A model generated the notes under the pieces. It was not told the DNA's origin and did not search any database. It saw only the letters and a program-made list of their open reading frames with translations. The translations under genes and the position numbers were made by a program. DNA of 8,209 nt from Deltaproteobacteria bacterium (lineage in GTDB: Bacteria; UBA10199; SBBF01): the NCBI GenBank assembly GCA_016207765.1, contig JACQOY010000147.1, forward strand, positions 1 through 8,209. Reading direction: 5' to 3'. Below, piece by piece: positions 1-6,700 of this stretch (its first letter is position 1; every line of letters begins with the position of its first letter).

Positions 1-964
1 GTCTTATCCACTCGGCAACCCGCTTGATGGTCACCGGGGCCTGGGACTCCGCCCGGCAGGCATACCAGCAGACATCGCAGTCGATGTCGCCGAATTTGTC
101 GGGGGAGTATTCGGTGTAATGGCAGACACGCGGGGTTTCCGAGCAGGGCTGGATGTAGCCGTCGGGCGTGATGGTCATCCACCGCTGGCCGGCCTTGCAT
201 CCGCCGATTTTTTCGTGTTCGAAAAAAATGGGGACATGATCGAAGAAATATTCGGACGAGAGAATATTGCGGTTTTTCTTCTTTAAAAATTTAAGCTCCT
301 CAATCACCTCGCGGAGTTTTGCCTGGCGTTCAAGGCCAGAGATCACCTCCGTGTCGTTGTCCGCCTTGTTGGCCGAATAGGCGGAAAACGAAACGCGCGC
401 CCCTAGTTCATGGGCCTTCTTCGCAATATCCACCACACAATCAAGATTAGAATTCATGATGATCGTGTTAAAAACAACATTCTTGAAACCGGTTGCGACA
501 ATTTGCGGGACAAGCGACAGGATGTGGTTGTGCAAATTGGGAATCCCGCGCACCTTGGCGTGGCGTTCGTCCAGATAATCGAGTGAAATGGTCAACTGGT
601 CCAATCCCGCATCAATAAGCTGACGGGCTTTTTCCAGGGTTAAAAGCCCCGCATTGGTGATGATGGAAACATAAATGGTATGCCGCTTCACCTGACGGAT
701 GATGTCACAGATGTCTTTGCGCAAGAGCGGTTCCCCGCCGTTTAGCGACACGACGATCGGCCTGATTTTTTCGATGACGGGACCGTAGTCAAAAAGCCGC
801 GGACCCGCCTCCATCCGCCAGCAGACGCAAAAATGGCAGGTGGCGTTGCAACTCTTGATCAGCTCCAGGTTCACCAGCACCGGCCGACGGTTCATGAGAA
901 TATCGGCATACCGGGTGACACCGCGGAGACGTTTGTAATTCGCAAATGAGTCACTAATTGGCAT
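1..964 (-). CDS. Radical SAM protein with SPASM/Twitch-like C-terminal cysteines, partial (3' end outside window)
   Basis: About 321 residues are visible, reading leftward from an ATG at 964. The canonical [4Fe-4S]/SAM-binding CX3CX2C motif is present as CNATCHFC (C39, C43, C46). It is followed by a GGEPLL segment (the GGE SAM-binding motif) and a TIM-barrel-like pattern with NAG and ISLD strands. Near the end are further cysteines at about 256, 274, 281, 296, 299 and 303, around the phrase TPDGYIQPC. This arrangement is typical of SPASM or Twitch domains that bind auxiliary Fe-S clusters. The start is 5 nt after the stop of the upstream CDP-alcohol transferase gene, with no strong SD, so translation is probably coupled to that gene. 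Family membership is clear, but the substrate cannot be read from sequence. Context suggests a lipid headgroup, polar metabolite or peptide modification. The C-terminus is truncated by the window edge, not by a stop codon. Confidence 0.9.
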   Translation of the reverse strand, partial: MPISDSFANYKRLRGVTRYADILMNRRPVLVNLELIKSCNATCHFCVCWRMEAGPRLFDYGPVIEKIRPIVVSLNGGEPLLRKDICDIIRQVKRHTIYVSIITNAGLLTLEKARQLIDAGLDQLTISLDYLDERHAKVRGIPNLHNHILSLVPQIVATGFKNVVFNTIIMNSNLDCVVDIAKKAHELGARVSFSAYSANKADNDTEVISGLERQAKLREVIEELKFLKKKNRNILSSEYFFDHVPIFFEHEKIGGCKAGQRWMTITPDGYIQPCSETPRVCHYTEYSPDKFGDIDCDVCWYACRAESQAPVTIKRVAEWIR

Positions 965-969
965 AATGA

Positions 970-2409
970 TTACCGGGACGCGGAACCGGGGGATTCTTTC
1001 ACCACCACGGCCGGTTTGAACAACCCCAAATAGCTGTTCAAGAAGACCATCCAGGCGACATTCGAACCGACAAGGGAGGCCCATAAAATCCATTCCAGTT
1101 TCCCGAAAACAGCTATGACAAAAAACAGAAGGGCGAAAAAATCGCGCTTGATCATGAACTGGACACGCGAGAACAATTTCTTGATGGGCCCCCCTTCAAA
1201 CTTGTTGAAATCCCTCTGGATCACCAGCAAACTCCCGGAGTTGGAGTTGCGGATAACATAAACAAAAGCCACAAGCATCGTCATGCCGACGCCAAAAATA
1301 GTCAGGGTGCCGGTTAGAGCAATGTGCGGGTTTCCCTGGCGGCCAACCCCCACAACCGCGCCGATGATAAAACAAACATAGGTCAAATTGTCCGAGATCG
1401 TATCGAGCCACTGACCCAGTTTTGAGGAAGAGAGCTTGAGCTTCGAGATTTCCCCGTCACAACCGTCGAGGATGGAGGAAAGCTTGAAGAGAAAGGCCCC
1501 CAAAAGAACATTCCAGTAGTCCCCGCGCGCCACAAAAACCCCGGCCAAGATTCCCACCAGGGCGGTCAGGCCGGTCACATGATTGGCCGAAAGATTGGTC
1601 CTGATCAGAAGGCGTGAAAGAAAAAGAGAGATGTGGCGATTGAAATGGCGCGAGATGAAACCATCGGTCGATTTTCTGCAGGCGTTGAACAACACCTTTT
1701 CAGCCTGTTTGAGAGAGGCTTCGGTATCGACATCCTGCCACCAGCCCCCTTGCACATCAAATACCCCCATTTGCCCCCGGTCGGCCAAAAGGCGGATTCC
1801 ATCGGAAAGGGAACAATTTCCCCCCTTTTTGACTTCTTCCAGCGCCTCGAACAGGGCGGGGCCGGCCAAAAACATTCCGGTGTCAACGGCATCAAAATCG
1901 GTGAGAGTCTTGTCAATGGCGATGACCTTTCCTTTTTCCGTCTTCACCTTGGTGGCATCGTCCATGTCGAAAATGGAACCGAGCTTATGGTCAACCGCCA
2001 AGAGGGCCCGGTTGACCCCCAAAGGAGTCTGCCGGAGTTTTTCCAGGGTGGCGACGTCAAAAATGTGATCGGACATCAAAAGGATGAAATTTTCGCGAAG
2101 ATGATCTTTGGCGGCCAAAACCGAAAGGCCGTTGGACTTTTTCCATTCGGGGTTTTCGACGAATTGAAGCTTCACCCCCAGGCCGGGTCGGCCCCCCAAA
2201 TCTTCCGACATCAATTTCCGGATGATCCGATCCTTCTGGTAGCCGACAACCACCACAAATTCGGAAATCCCCCCCTTCTTGGCCAGAAGGATAATCCGTT
2301 TAATGAGGGAAAGACCAGCCACCTTTCGGAGGGGTTTGGGGATATCTTTGTCCCTTCGGGCCAAACGACTGCCGTTCCCGGCCGCGATGATGACCGCTTT
2401 TTTGACCAT
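970..2409 (-). CDS. Bifunctional IPCT/DIPPS-like protein: sugar/inositol-phosphate nucleotidyltransferase fused to CDP-alcohol phosphatidyltransferase
   Basis: This 479-residue protein has two domains. Residues 1 to about 240 are a nucleotidyltransferase: AAGNGSRL (9-16) and PKP (24-26) form the nucleotide-binding signature, D114 in MSDH and D226/D228 in WWQDVDT are likely metal ligands. Residues about 250-479 are a membrane CDP-alcohol phosphatidyltransferase. It carries D315, D318, G319, G332, D336 and D340 of the motif DxxDGxxARx8Gx3Dx3D, with exact spacing but Ser-Lys (322-323) replacing Ala-Arg, and several hydrophobic segments. This order and the DGCDGE signature match L-myo-inositol-1-phosphate cytidylyltransferase/di-myo-inositol-phosphate phosphate synthase. 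That family makes CDP-inositol from CTP and then transfers phosphoinositol. Whether the substrate here is inositol phosphate is inference; no inositol-1-phosphate synthase is nearby. An upstream in-frame TTG at 2460 would add 17 residues, but the ATG at 2409 fits the family N-terminus (MVKKAVIIAAG) and has a weak AGGCGGG SD. It is the first gene of the minus-strand operon. Confidence 0.85.
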   Translation of the reverse strand: MVKKAVIIAAGNGSRLARRDKDIPKPLRKVAGLSLIKRIILLAKKGGISEFVVVVGYQKDRIIRKLMSEDLGGRPGLGVKLQFVENPEWKKSNGLSVLAAKDHLRENFILLMSDHIFDVATLEKLRQTPLGVNRALLAVDHKLGSIFDMDDATKVKTEKGKVIAIDKTLTDFDAVDTGMFLAGPALFEALEEVKKGGNCSLSDGIRLLADRGQMGVFDVQGGWWQDVDTEASLKQAEKVLFNACRKSTDGFISRHFNRHISLFLSRLLIRTNLSANHVTGLTALVGILAGVFVARGDYWNVLLGAFLFKLSSILDGCDGEISKLKLSSSKLGQWLDTISDNLTYVCFIIGAVVGVGRQGNPHIALTGTLTIFGVGMTMLVAFVYVIRNSNSGSLLVIQRDFNKFEGGPIKKLFSRVQFMIKRDFFALLFFVIAVFGKLEWILWASLVGSNVAWMVFLNSYLGLFKPAVVVKESPGSASR

Positions 2410-2480
2410 ACTTGCCCGCCTACAAAAAAAGGGGTTACGGAAGACCGCAAACCCCGCCAATCCCGTTTAAAATTTGTCCC

Positions 2481-2509
2481 TTTTTACGTCAAACGATCGA
2501 AAAAGTCAA
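2481..2509 (-). promoter_or_regulatory. Candidate sigma70-type promoter for the minus-strand operon
   Basis: On the minus strand, TTGACT (2504-2509) is separated by 17 nt from TAAAAA (2481-2486), a 4/6 match to the -10 consensus. Transcription would start near 2474, giving a leader of about 65 nt before the ATG at 2409. A second TTGACG lies 17 nt downstream but has a poor -10. This is a sequence match only; the -10 element is weak. Confidence 0.35.
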
Positions 2510-2517
2510 ACGATTGA
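2488..2517. repeat. 13-bp direct repeat in the divergent promoter region
   Basis: GTCAAACGATCGA (2488-2500) recurs as GTCAAACGATTGA (2505-2517), 12 of 13 bases identical and 17 bp apart. Each copy contains a TTGAC on the minus strand, so the pair overlaps the candidate -35 element. It could be a tandem operator site or a duplicated promoter box. Function is inferred from position only. Confidence 0.5.
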
Positions 2518-2563
2518 ACGTTTTTTAAGTATTTGTAATTATTTATTAATTTAAAAAACCGTT
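2517..2563. repeat. AT-rich inverted repeat between the divergent operons
   Basis: AACGTTTTTTAA (2517-2528) and TTAAAAAACCGTT (2551-2563) are complementary apart from one extra base in the right arm. They flank 22 nt of nearly pure A/T. It lies between the minus-strand promoter candidate and the strong SD at 2574. It may be a regulator-binding site, or an upstream element for the plus-strand promoter, which must lie around here although I see no convincing -35/-10 pair for it. Confidence 0.45.
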
Positions 2564-2573
2564 TTAGTTTTAC

Positions 2574-2581
2574 AGGAGAGG
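2574..2581 (+). promoter_or_regulatory. Strong Shine-Dalgarno sequence without a standard start codon downstream
   Basis: AGGAGAGG is the best SD match near the UPF0104 gene, yet that gene starts 93 nt further on. No ATG, GTG or TTG follows at normal spacing. Between the SD and the ATG at 2675 lies the palindromic element 2593-2656. A CTG at 2588, 6 nt after the SD, would open a nine-codon frame ending at TAG 2615-2617 inside the hairpin; that is possible but weak. Confidence 0.4.
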
Positions 2582-2592
2582 TCCTATCTGCT

Positions 2593-2656
2593 AGAGCCTG
2601 TTAGCGATCCGCCGTAGGCGGAGAGCGTTACAGGCTCTTGTCCCCGACTGAGGGGG
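2593..2656. repeat. Compact palindromic element: nested hairpin plus second short hairpin
   Basis: An outer 9-bp perfect stem pairs AGAGCCTGT (2593-2601) with ACAGGCTCT (2630-2638). Inside it a perfect 6-bp hairpin TCCGCC-GTA-GGCGGA spans 2608-2622. A second small GC hairpin follows (CCCC 2642-2645 with GGGG 2652-2655). The tetranucleotide CTAG lies on both sides (2591-2594 and 2657-2660). It looks like a REP/MITE-like dispersed palindrome, or a structured 5' leader of the downstream gene. There is no T-tract, so a Rho-independent terminator is unlikely. Confidence 0.6.
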
Positions 2657-2674
2657 CTAGTAGGGCAAACTTTT

Positions 2675-3706
2675 ATGGTTAAACGTGCCATCAAAAAAAT
2701 CACTGGTCCCCTCTTTTTGGCTGTCGGTCTGGTGCTCTTGGTTTTGCTCATCCGGAAGTTCGGCTTTGCCAATCTTCTCAAGGTGTATGAGCATCTGGGG
2801 CTAAACCTCATTTATATCCTCTTGGTCCCCTTTTTGGGGTTTGTCTTCCACACATTCGGCTGGTATTGGGCCATCGAGGAAACGGGGAGTCATGTCAGTT
2901 TTCCGCAACTTCTCAAAATCAAGCTGGGGGGGGAGTCGGTCAATACGCTGACACCGGTAAGTTTTATGGGAGGGGACCCGGTACGCATCCTTCTCCTCAC
3001 CCGGACGATGCCGGGGGCTCTCTCCACCGCCTCGGTGGTTCTTGACCGGACCATGCAATCGCTGGCGATTGTCGTCCTCCTTCTTTGCGGTCTCACCGTC
3101 GCGTGGATTGATCTGGAGCTCCCGCACGCCTGGAAAATCCTTTTCCCCGCCATTACACTCGCCCTGATTCTCCTCCTCTGGTTTTTGATCCATCGCCAGC
3201 AAAAGGGGATCTTCGAATCTCTAGTCAATCTTTTCCACCGCCTGGGCTTTAAAAGCGACCGAATCTCCCGCCTCAAAGAACATATCGAGGTGGTCGATCA
3301 CCGAATTGCCGACTTTTACCGCCACAACAAGCGCCGTTTTGCGGCTGTTCTGGTTTGCCATGTCGGGGGGCGCTTTGTGGGGGTCGGCGAAATTTATTTG
3401 ATTGCCCGACTGCTGAAAATCCCGATCGGTTTTGAAGGGGCGCTCTATCTCGCCAGTCTCACCGTGCTCATCAACATCGTCTTCGTCTTCATCCCGGGAA
3501 GCATGGGGGTCCTCGAGGGGGCCTTCGGGGCGCTCTGCCATCTGCTCAATCTGAATCCCCTCTCCGGAGTCGCCATTCAGCTCGTGCGCCGCCTCCGCGC
3601 CATCTTCTGGGTTTTTGTCGGGCTGATTCTTATGGGTACATTGAAACAACGTGGAAATGAACCAAATGTCAAAACTCTTGAAAAAAATCGGGCTTTTTCT
3701 CCTTGA
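2675..3706 (+). CDS. UPF0104 / LPG-synthase transmembrane-domain family protein (flippase-like)
   Basis: This 343-residue polytopic inner-membrane protein has hydrophobic segments at roughly residues 9-25, 42-68, 116-145, 154-171, 223-247, 256-293 and 304-324. The phrase FIPGSMGVLEGAF near residues 270-285 matches the (V/I)PGGxGVLEG signature of the family that includes the membrane part of lysyl-phosphatidylglycerol synthase (MprF). The soluble aminoacyltransferase half of MprF is absent. Stand-alone members are usually annotated as flippase-like or lipid-modification proteins. The actual cargo is unknown. The start ATG is preceded by a weak AGGG 9 nt upstream, while a stronger SD is stranded at 2574. 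The 3' end overlaps the plsB-like gene, implying one transcript, and it is divergent from the CDP-alcohol transferase gene. A lipid-related role is inference from family and neighbours. Confidence 0.85.
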   Translation: MVKRAIKKITGPLFLAVGLVLLVLLIRKFGFANLLKVYEHLGLNLIYILLVPFLGFVFHTFGWYWAIEETGSHVSFPQLLKIKLGGESVNTLTPVSFMGGDPVRILLLTRTMPGALSTASVVLDRTMQSLAIVVLLLCGLTVAWIDLELPHAWKILFPAITLALILLLWFLIHRQQKGIFESLVNLFHRLGFKSDRISRLKEHIEVVDHRIADFYRHNKRRFAAVLVCHVGGRFVGVGEIYLIARLLKIPIGFEGALYLASLTVLINIVFVFIPGSMGVLEGAFGALCHLLNLNPLSGVAIQLVRRLRAIFWVFVGLILMGTLKQRGNEPNVKTLEKNRAFSP

Positions 3707-6539
3707 GGTCTTTCGCCCCCTTTTTGAACATTGGGCGGAAAAGAAAAAGGCCTTTTTCGCCTCCTTGGGCACCTCGTTCGACGACCCCTACCTGTGCGGG
3801 ATGATCACCCGGTTCAACACGATCCACGAACGGATCTTTCTCCCCTATTTCGAAAAGGTCCGCACCGATTCAGCCGAACTGGCTCTGCTCAAAGAGATCG
3901 CCGCAAAAGGGACACCGGTTTATGTGATGAAAAACCGGGGGCAGTTGGAAACCAGTTTTTTCAACCACCTTTTTTTGAAAGAGGGAATCCCGCTGGCCCG
4001 TTTTGCCAACGGTTGCAGAACTTTCTTCTGGCGCCCGTTCAAAGAGATGAGGCTCGCCTTGGCGGCCCGGCTCCATCTTTACTACTCGCGCGGTCTGCTC
4101 GAGGATCCGGTGTCCGGCGGCTGGCTCGAAGAGAGGATCAAAAAAGGGGACAGTGTTTTGTTGAATTTGAAAGTTTCACGTGACTTCGTTTTCGGGGTGG
4201 CCGATGATCCTCTCGATTTCATCCCCCCCCTGATCCGTGCGGCGCAAAAAAGTGTGAGGCCTGTTTTTCTGATCACCCAGCAGTTTCTCCACGACCGGCG
4301 CCCCGACAAGGCCAAAAAATCGTGGACCGATTTTCTTTTCGGTGAAAAATCGAGTCCCGGTTCCATCCGAAAATTGATCATGTTTTTTTTGAGTTACCGG
4401 AAAAAGGCGTTGGTGAAATTCGGCCATCCCCTCGATCTGACGCAGTTTCTGAAAGAGCAGAATACCGGCGACGTGGCGGAATTGACATTGCGGCTGAAAG
4501 ATTACCTCCTCGACCGCCTGTCTATCGAGCGGAAAAGCATCACGGGCCCGGTCCTCAAGCCGCGCGAGTCGTTCCTCGAAAAAATGCTCCGAAACCGCGG
4601 GTTCAAGGATCAGTTGGATGCCTTAAGCCGGAAAACCGGAAAGTCACTGCCGGTTTTGCAAAAAGAGGCCATGGCCTATTTCGACGAAATTGCCGCCAAG
4701 GTTAATTACAGCTACATCGACCTCTACGATCTGCTCATCAACTGGATGTTCACGCACATTTATGAGGGCCTTGAAATCGACAAGGAGGGGCTCTCACGGA
4801 TCAAGAGCGTGGCCGGAAGGCATCCGGTTGTTCTGGTCCCCTCCCACAAGAGCCATATCGACTACCTCCTTCTCTCCTACATCTTCTACAACAACGATTT
4901 GACCCTTCCCCACGTCTGTGCCGGTATCAACCTCAAATTCTGGCCGGCGGGTCATTTTGTCAGCAAAGGCGGCGGATTTTTCATCCGCAGGACCATTCGG
5001 GGAAACGATCTCTACAAACTCGTTTTGGAGCAATACTTGAAGGTGCTCTTGAAAGACGGCTATGCAATTGAATTTTTCATTGAAGGAACAAGGTCGCGCA
5101 CCGGAAAGCTCTTGAAGCCCAAAACAGGAATCCTTTCGATGTTGATCGACGGGTATCTGGAAGGGGTGGTGGACGATATCCACTTTGTCCCCATTTCGAT
5201 CAATTATGAACGGATCATCGAGGCCAAAAGCCACGCCGACGAGATTCATGGGGGATCCAAGGAAAAAGAAAATGTCGCCGGTGTGATCCGGGCGCGGAAG
5301 AGCCTGGGGAAAAAATACGGAAAAGTCTTTGTCCAGTTTGCCGAACCGATCTCGATCAAGTCATTTTTGGACGGCAAAGGGATCAAGCCGCAAGGCACCG
5401 TTGAATGCGCTTCACCCGCCCCTGTAACAAATTGTCGCGGCGCCGTAGAGGAATTCGCCTCCCTGATCACCTACAACATCAACAAAGCGTCGCTGGTCAC
5501 CTCCACTTCGCTGATCGCCATGGCGCTTTTTTCCTATCCCCGAAAGGGAATTCCGGAGGCGGAAATTCTGGAGCGTACGCGCCATTTAAAACGGTATCTG
5601 GAATTCAAGGGGGCCAATCTTTCGGCCCTCCTGGGGCAAAAAGAACACTGGGCGATGCAGGAGGCCCTCCAAAAACTGGTTTCCGAACGGATGATCAACG
5701 TTCATCACGATTTTCGTGAACGTTTTTACACCGTCGACGCCGAAAAACGGATTGCGCTCGACTGCCAGAAAAACAATTCCATCCATTTTTTTGTCTCGCT
5801 GGTCTGTTTTTCCAAAATTTTGGCCCGGGCCAAAGCGACAACTCTCACGCTGGAGGAGGTTGAAAAACAATACGAAACGCTCAAAACCCTCCTCCGGCAC
5901 GATTTCACCTTCAGCGAACGGGCCGCCTTAAGCGAACATCTGTTGAAGGTTGTCTCTTTTTACGAAAAGGAAAAACTCCTGCAATACGACGCGGACGCGC
6001 AAACAATCACGCGGATGCGGCCCGACGGGAACCCGGCCTTTGCGCTTTATGCCTCCCTGTTGGATAATTTCTTTGAATCTTATTATCTGACCCTCCTTTA
6101 TTTGAAACATATCCCGTTTGAAAAGATCGATCGCAAAAAACTGGTGCCGTTGATTCTGGAAAAAGGAAAGGCCCTTTATCTGAAAGGGGATTTGAAATAT
6201 CCGGAGACCCTCTCACGGTTTAATATCGAAAATGCCCTGGCTGTTTTTCGGGATATCGGATTGATCAAGGTCGGGGAAAACGGATTTTTAAGCAGAAACA
6301 ACGACCGGGAATCAATCGACTGTTGGCGGGAGATTTTGGAAGGGCTGTTGGATAGCGAAAGTTATTCCGTTTCTTCCCCGGTGTTTTCCTCTGTTTCTTC
6401 TTCTTTGGTTTCTTCGTCGGCCTCTTCCTCTTCGGAAGTCGCTTCATCCACGCAGTCGGCTACAAGAAATTCATTCTCTTCGCAATCAACCGACTCTTCC
6501 TCCGAGACCTCCTCGTCGTCGGTTGAACCGCGAACGTAA
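3651..6539 (+). CDS. plsB: PlsB-family glycerol-3-phosphate 1-O-acyltransferase with serine-rich C-terminal tail
   Basis: It transfers an acyl group from acyl-ACP or acyl-CoA to sn-glycerol-3-phosphate, the first step of phospholipid synthesis, at the inner membrane. Numbered from GTG 3651 (962 residues), all acyltransferase blocks are present: HKSHID (H399, D404; catalytic HX4D), GGGFFIRR, FIEGTRSRTGK and VPISINYE. The surrounding text (INLKFWPAG, KPKTGILSM) closely follows E. coli PlsB. The N-terminal part, including a SPGSIRKL/VKFGHPLDL stretch, resembles the non-catalytic N-terminal half of PlsB. ATGs at 3657 and 3666 are alternative starts; 3666 has GGAA about 9 nt upstream. Any of them overlaps the UPF0104 gene, suggesting translational coupling. 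E. coli PlsB is about 807 residues. The excess here includes residues 904-962, a tail with 30 serines in 59 residues, 29 of them TCN codons. The tail lies antisense to a Glu-rich ORF and may be an accidental extension. Confidence 0.93.
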   Translation: MEMNQMSKLLKKIGLFLLEVFRPLFEHWAEKKKAFFASLGTSFDDPYLCGMITRFNTIHERIFLPYFEKVRTDSAELALLKEIAAKGTPVYVMKNRGQLETSFFNHLFLKEGIPLARFANGCRTFFWRPFKEMRLALAARLHLYYSRGLLEDPVSGGWLEERIKKGDSVLLNLKVSRDFVFGVADDPLDFIPPLIRAAQKSVRPVFLITQQFLHDRRPDKAKKSWTDFLFGEKSSPGSIRKLIMFFLSYRKKALVKFGHPLDLTQFLKEQNTGDVAELTLRLKDYLLDRLSIERKSITGPVLKPRESFLEKMLRNRGFKDQLDALSRKTGKSLPVLQKEAMAYFDEIAAKVNYSYIDLYDLLINWMFTHIYEGLEIDKEGLSRIKSVAGRHPVVLVPSHKSHIDYLLLSYIFYNNDLTLPHVCAGINLKFWPAGHFVSKGGGFFIRRTIRGNDLYKLVLEQYLKVLLKDGYAIEFFIEGTRSRTGKLLKPKTGILSMLIDGYLEGVVDDIHFVPISINYERIIEAKSHADEIHGGSKEKENVAGVIRARKSLGKKYGKVFVQFAEPISIKSFLDGKGIKPQGTVECASPAPVTNCRGAVEEFASLITYNINKASLVTSTSLIAMALFSYPRKGIPEAEILERTRHLKRYLEFKGANLSALLGQKEHWAMQEALQKLVSERMINVHHDFRERFYTVDAEKRIALDCQKNNSIHFFVSLVCFSKILARAKATTLTLEEVEKQYETLKTLLRHDFTFSERAALSEHLLKVVSFYEKEKLLQYDADAQTITRMRPDGNPAFALYASLLDNFFESYYLTLLYLKHIPFEKIDRKKLVPLILEKGKALYLKGDLKYPETLSRFNIENALAVFRDIGLIKVGENGFLSRNNDRESIDCWREILEGLLDSESYSVSSPVFSSVSSSLVSSSASSSSEVASSTQSATRNSFSSQSTDSSSETSSSSVEPRT

Positions 6540-6628
6540 GGAAGATCCTCCCCACCGCAGTTTGCGAAAACAAACGGAATGATGAAGTGGTAGAGAACAA
6601 GAAAAATGATCAAAAGAAGCTTCTTCAT
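6362..6628 (-). CDS. Small secreted, highly acidic protein (hypothetical), antisense to the end of plsB
   Basis: The predicted 88-residue protein begins with a textbook signal peptide: MKK, then a hydrophobic core to about residue 19, and a probable signal peptidase I site after FVFA (about residue 22). The mature 66 residues hold 24 Glu and 7 Asp against one Lys and one Arg, with cysteines near residues 24, 49 and 59. There is no good lipobox, as the residue before the first Cys is Asn. The first third (6540-6628) overlaps no other gene; the rest is antisense to the plsB tail. I see no clear SD before the ATG. No family is recognised. Similar acidic secreted proteins may bind metal ions or be low-complexity surface proteins, but that is speculation. 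The signal peptide favours a real gene; low complexity and lack of an SD count against it. Confidence 0.45.
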   Translation of the reverse strand: MKKLLLIIFLVLYHFIIPFVFANCGGEDLPYVRGSTDDEEVSEEESVDCEENEFLVADCVDEATSEEEEADEETKEEETEENTGEETE

Positions 6629-6679
6629 ATAATAGTTATCGGCAGAAAGTAAAAAATGTTGCGTGTTTTTTTATGCCGT

Positions 6680-6685
6680 TATAAT
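6680..6685 (+). promoter_or_regulatory. Candidate -10 element for nadD-nadK
   Basis: A perfect TATAAT sits 15 nt before the nadD ATG at 6701, in an AT-rich stretch. The -35 is poor (TTGCGT at 6659-6664, 15-nt spacer). If used, the transcript would have a leader of only about 8 nt, leaving no room for an SD and none is seen. It would make nadD-nadK a separate unit from plsB, consistent with the 161-nt gap. Confidence 0.4.
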
Positions 6686-6700
6686 ATATTGAAATTATTA

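Noticed and set aside
2410..2460. N-terminal extension of the CDP-alcohol fusion enzyme from a TTG at 2460.
   Set aside because: The extra 17 residues precede the normal family N-terminus, and an ATG with a weak SD exists at 2409.
1633..2517. A 294-codon plus-strand open frame opposite the nucleotidyltransferase domain.
   Set aside because: It is antisense to a gene with clear family motifs, shows no recognisable domain and reads as a shadow of the minus-strand frame.
2593..2656. Rho-independent terminator or known riboswitch.
   Set aside because: There is no U-tract after either stem and I do not recognise a conserved riboswitch core; it also lies upstream of a gene start between divergent operons.
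2925..2937. A run of G residues as a possible frameshift site (also near 7505-7512).
   Set aside because: The UPF0104 and NadK frames run intact through these tracts with family motifs on both sides, so no frameshift is needed.
3221..3772. A 183-codon minus-strand open frame rich in Glu, Asp and Lys.
   Set aside because: It lies opposite UPF0104 and the plsB start; its charged composition is the expected complement of hydrophobic transmembrane codons.
4794..5249. A 151-codon minus-strand open frame.
   Set aside because: It is fully antisense to the most conserved acyltransferase motifs of PlsB and has no recognisable domain or signal peptide.
6353..6539. A hydrophobic Phe/Leu-rich open frame in a third plus-strand frame across the plsB tail.
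   Set aside because: It arises from reading the complement of GAA/GAG codons (TTC/CTC) and has no start codon or SD of its own.
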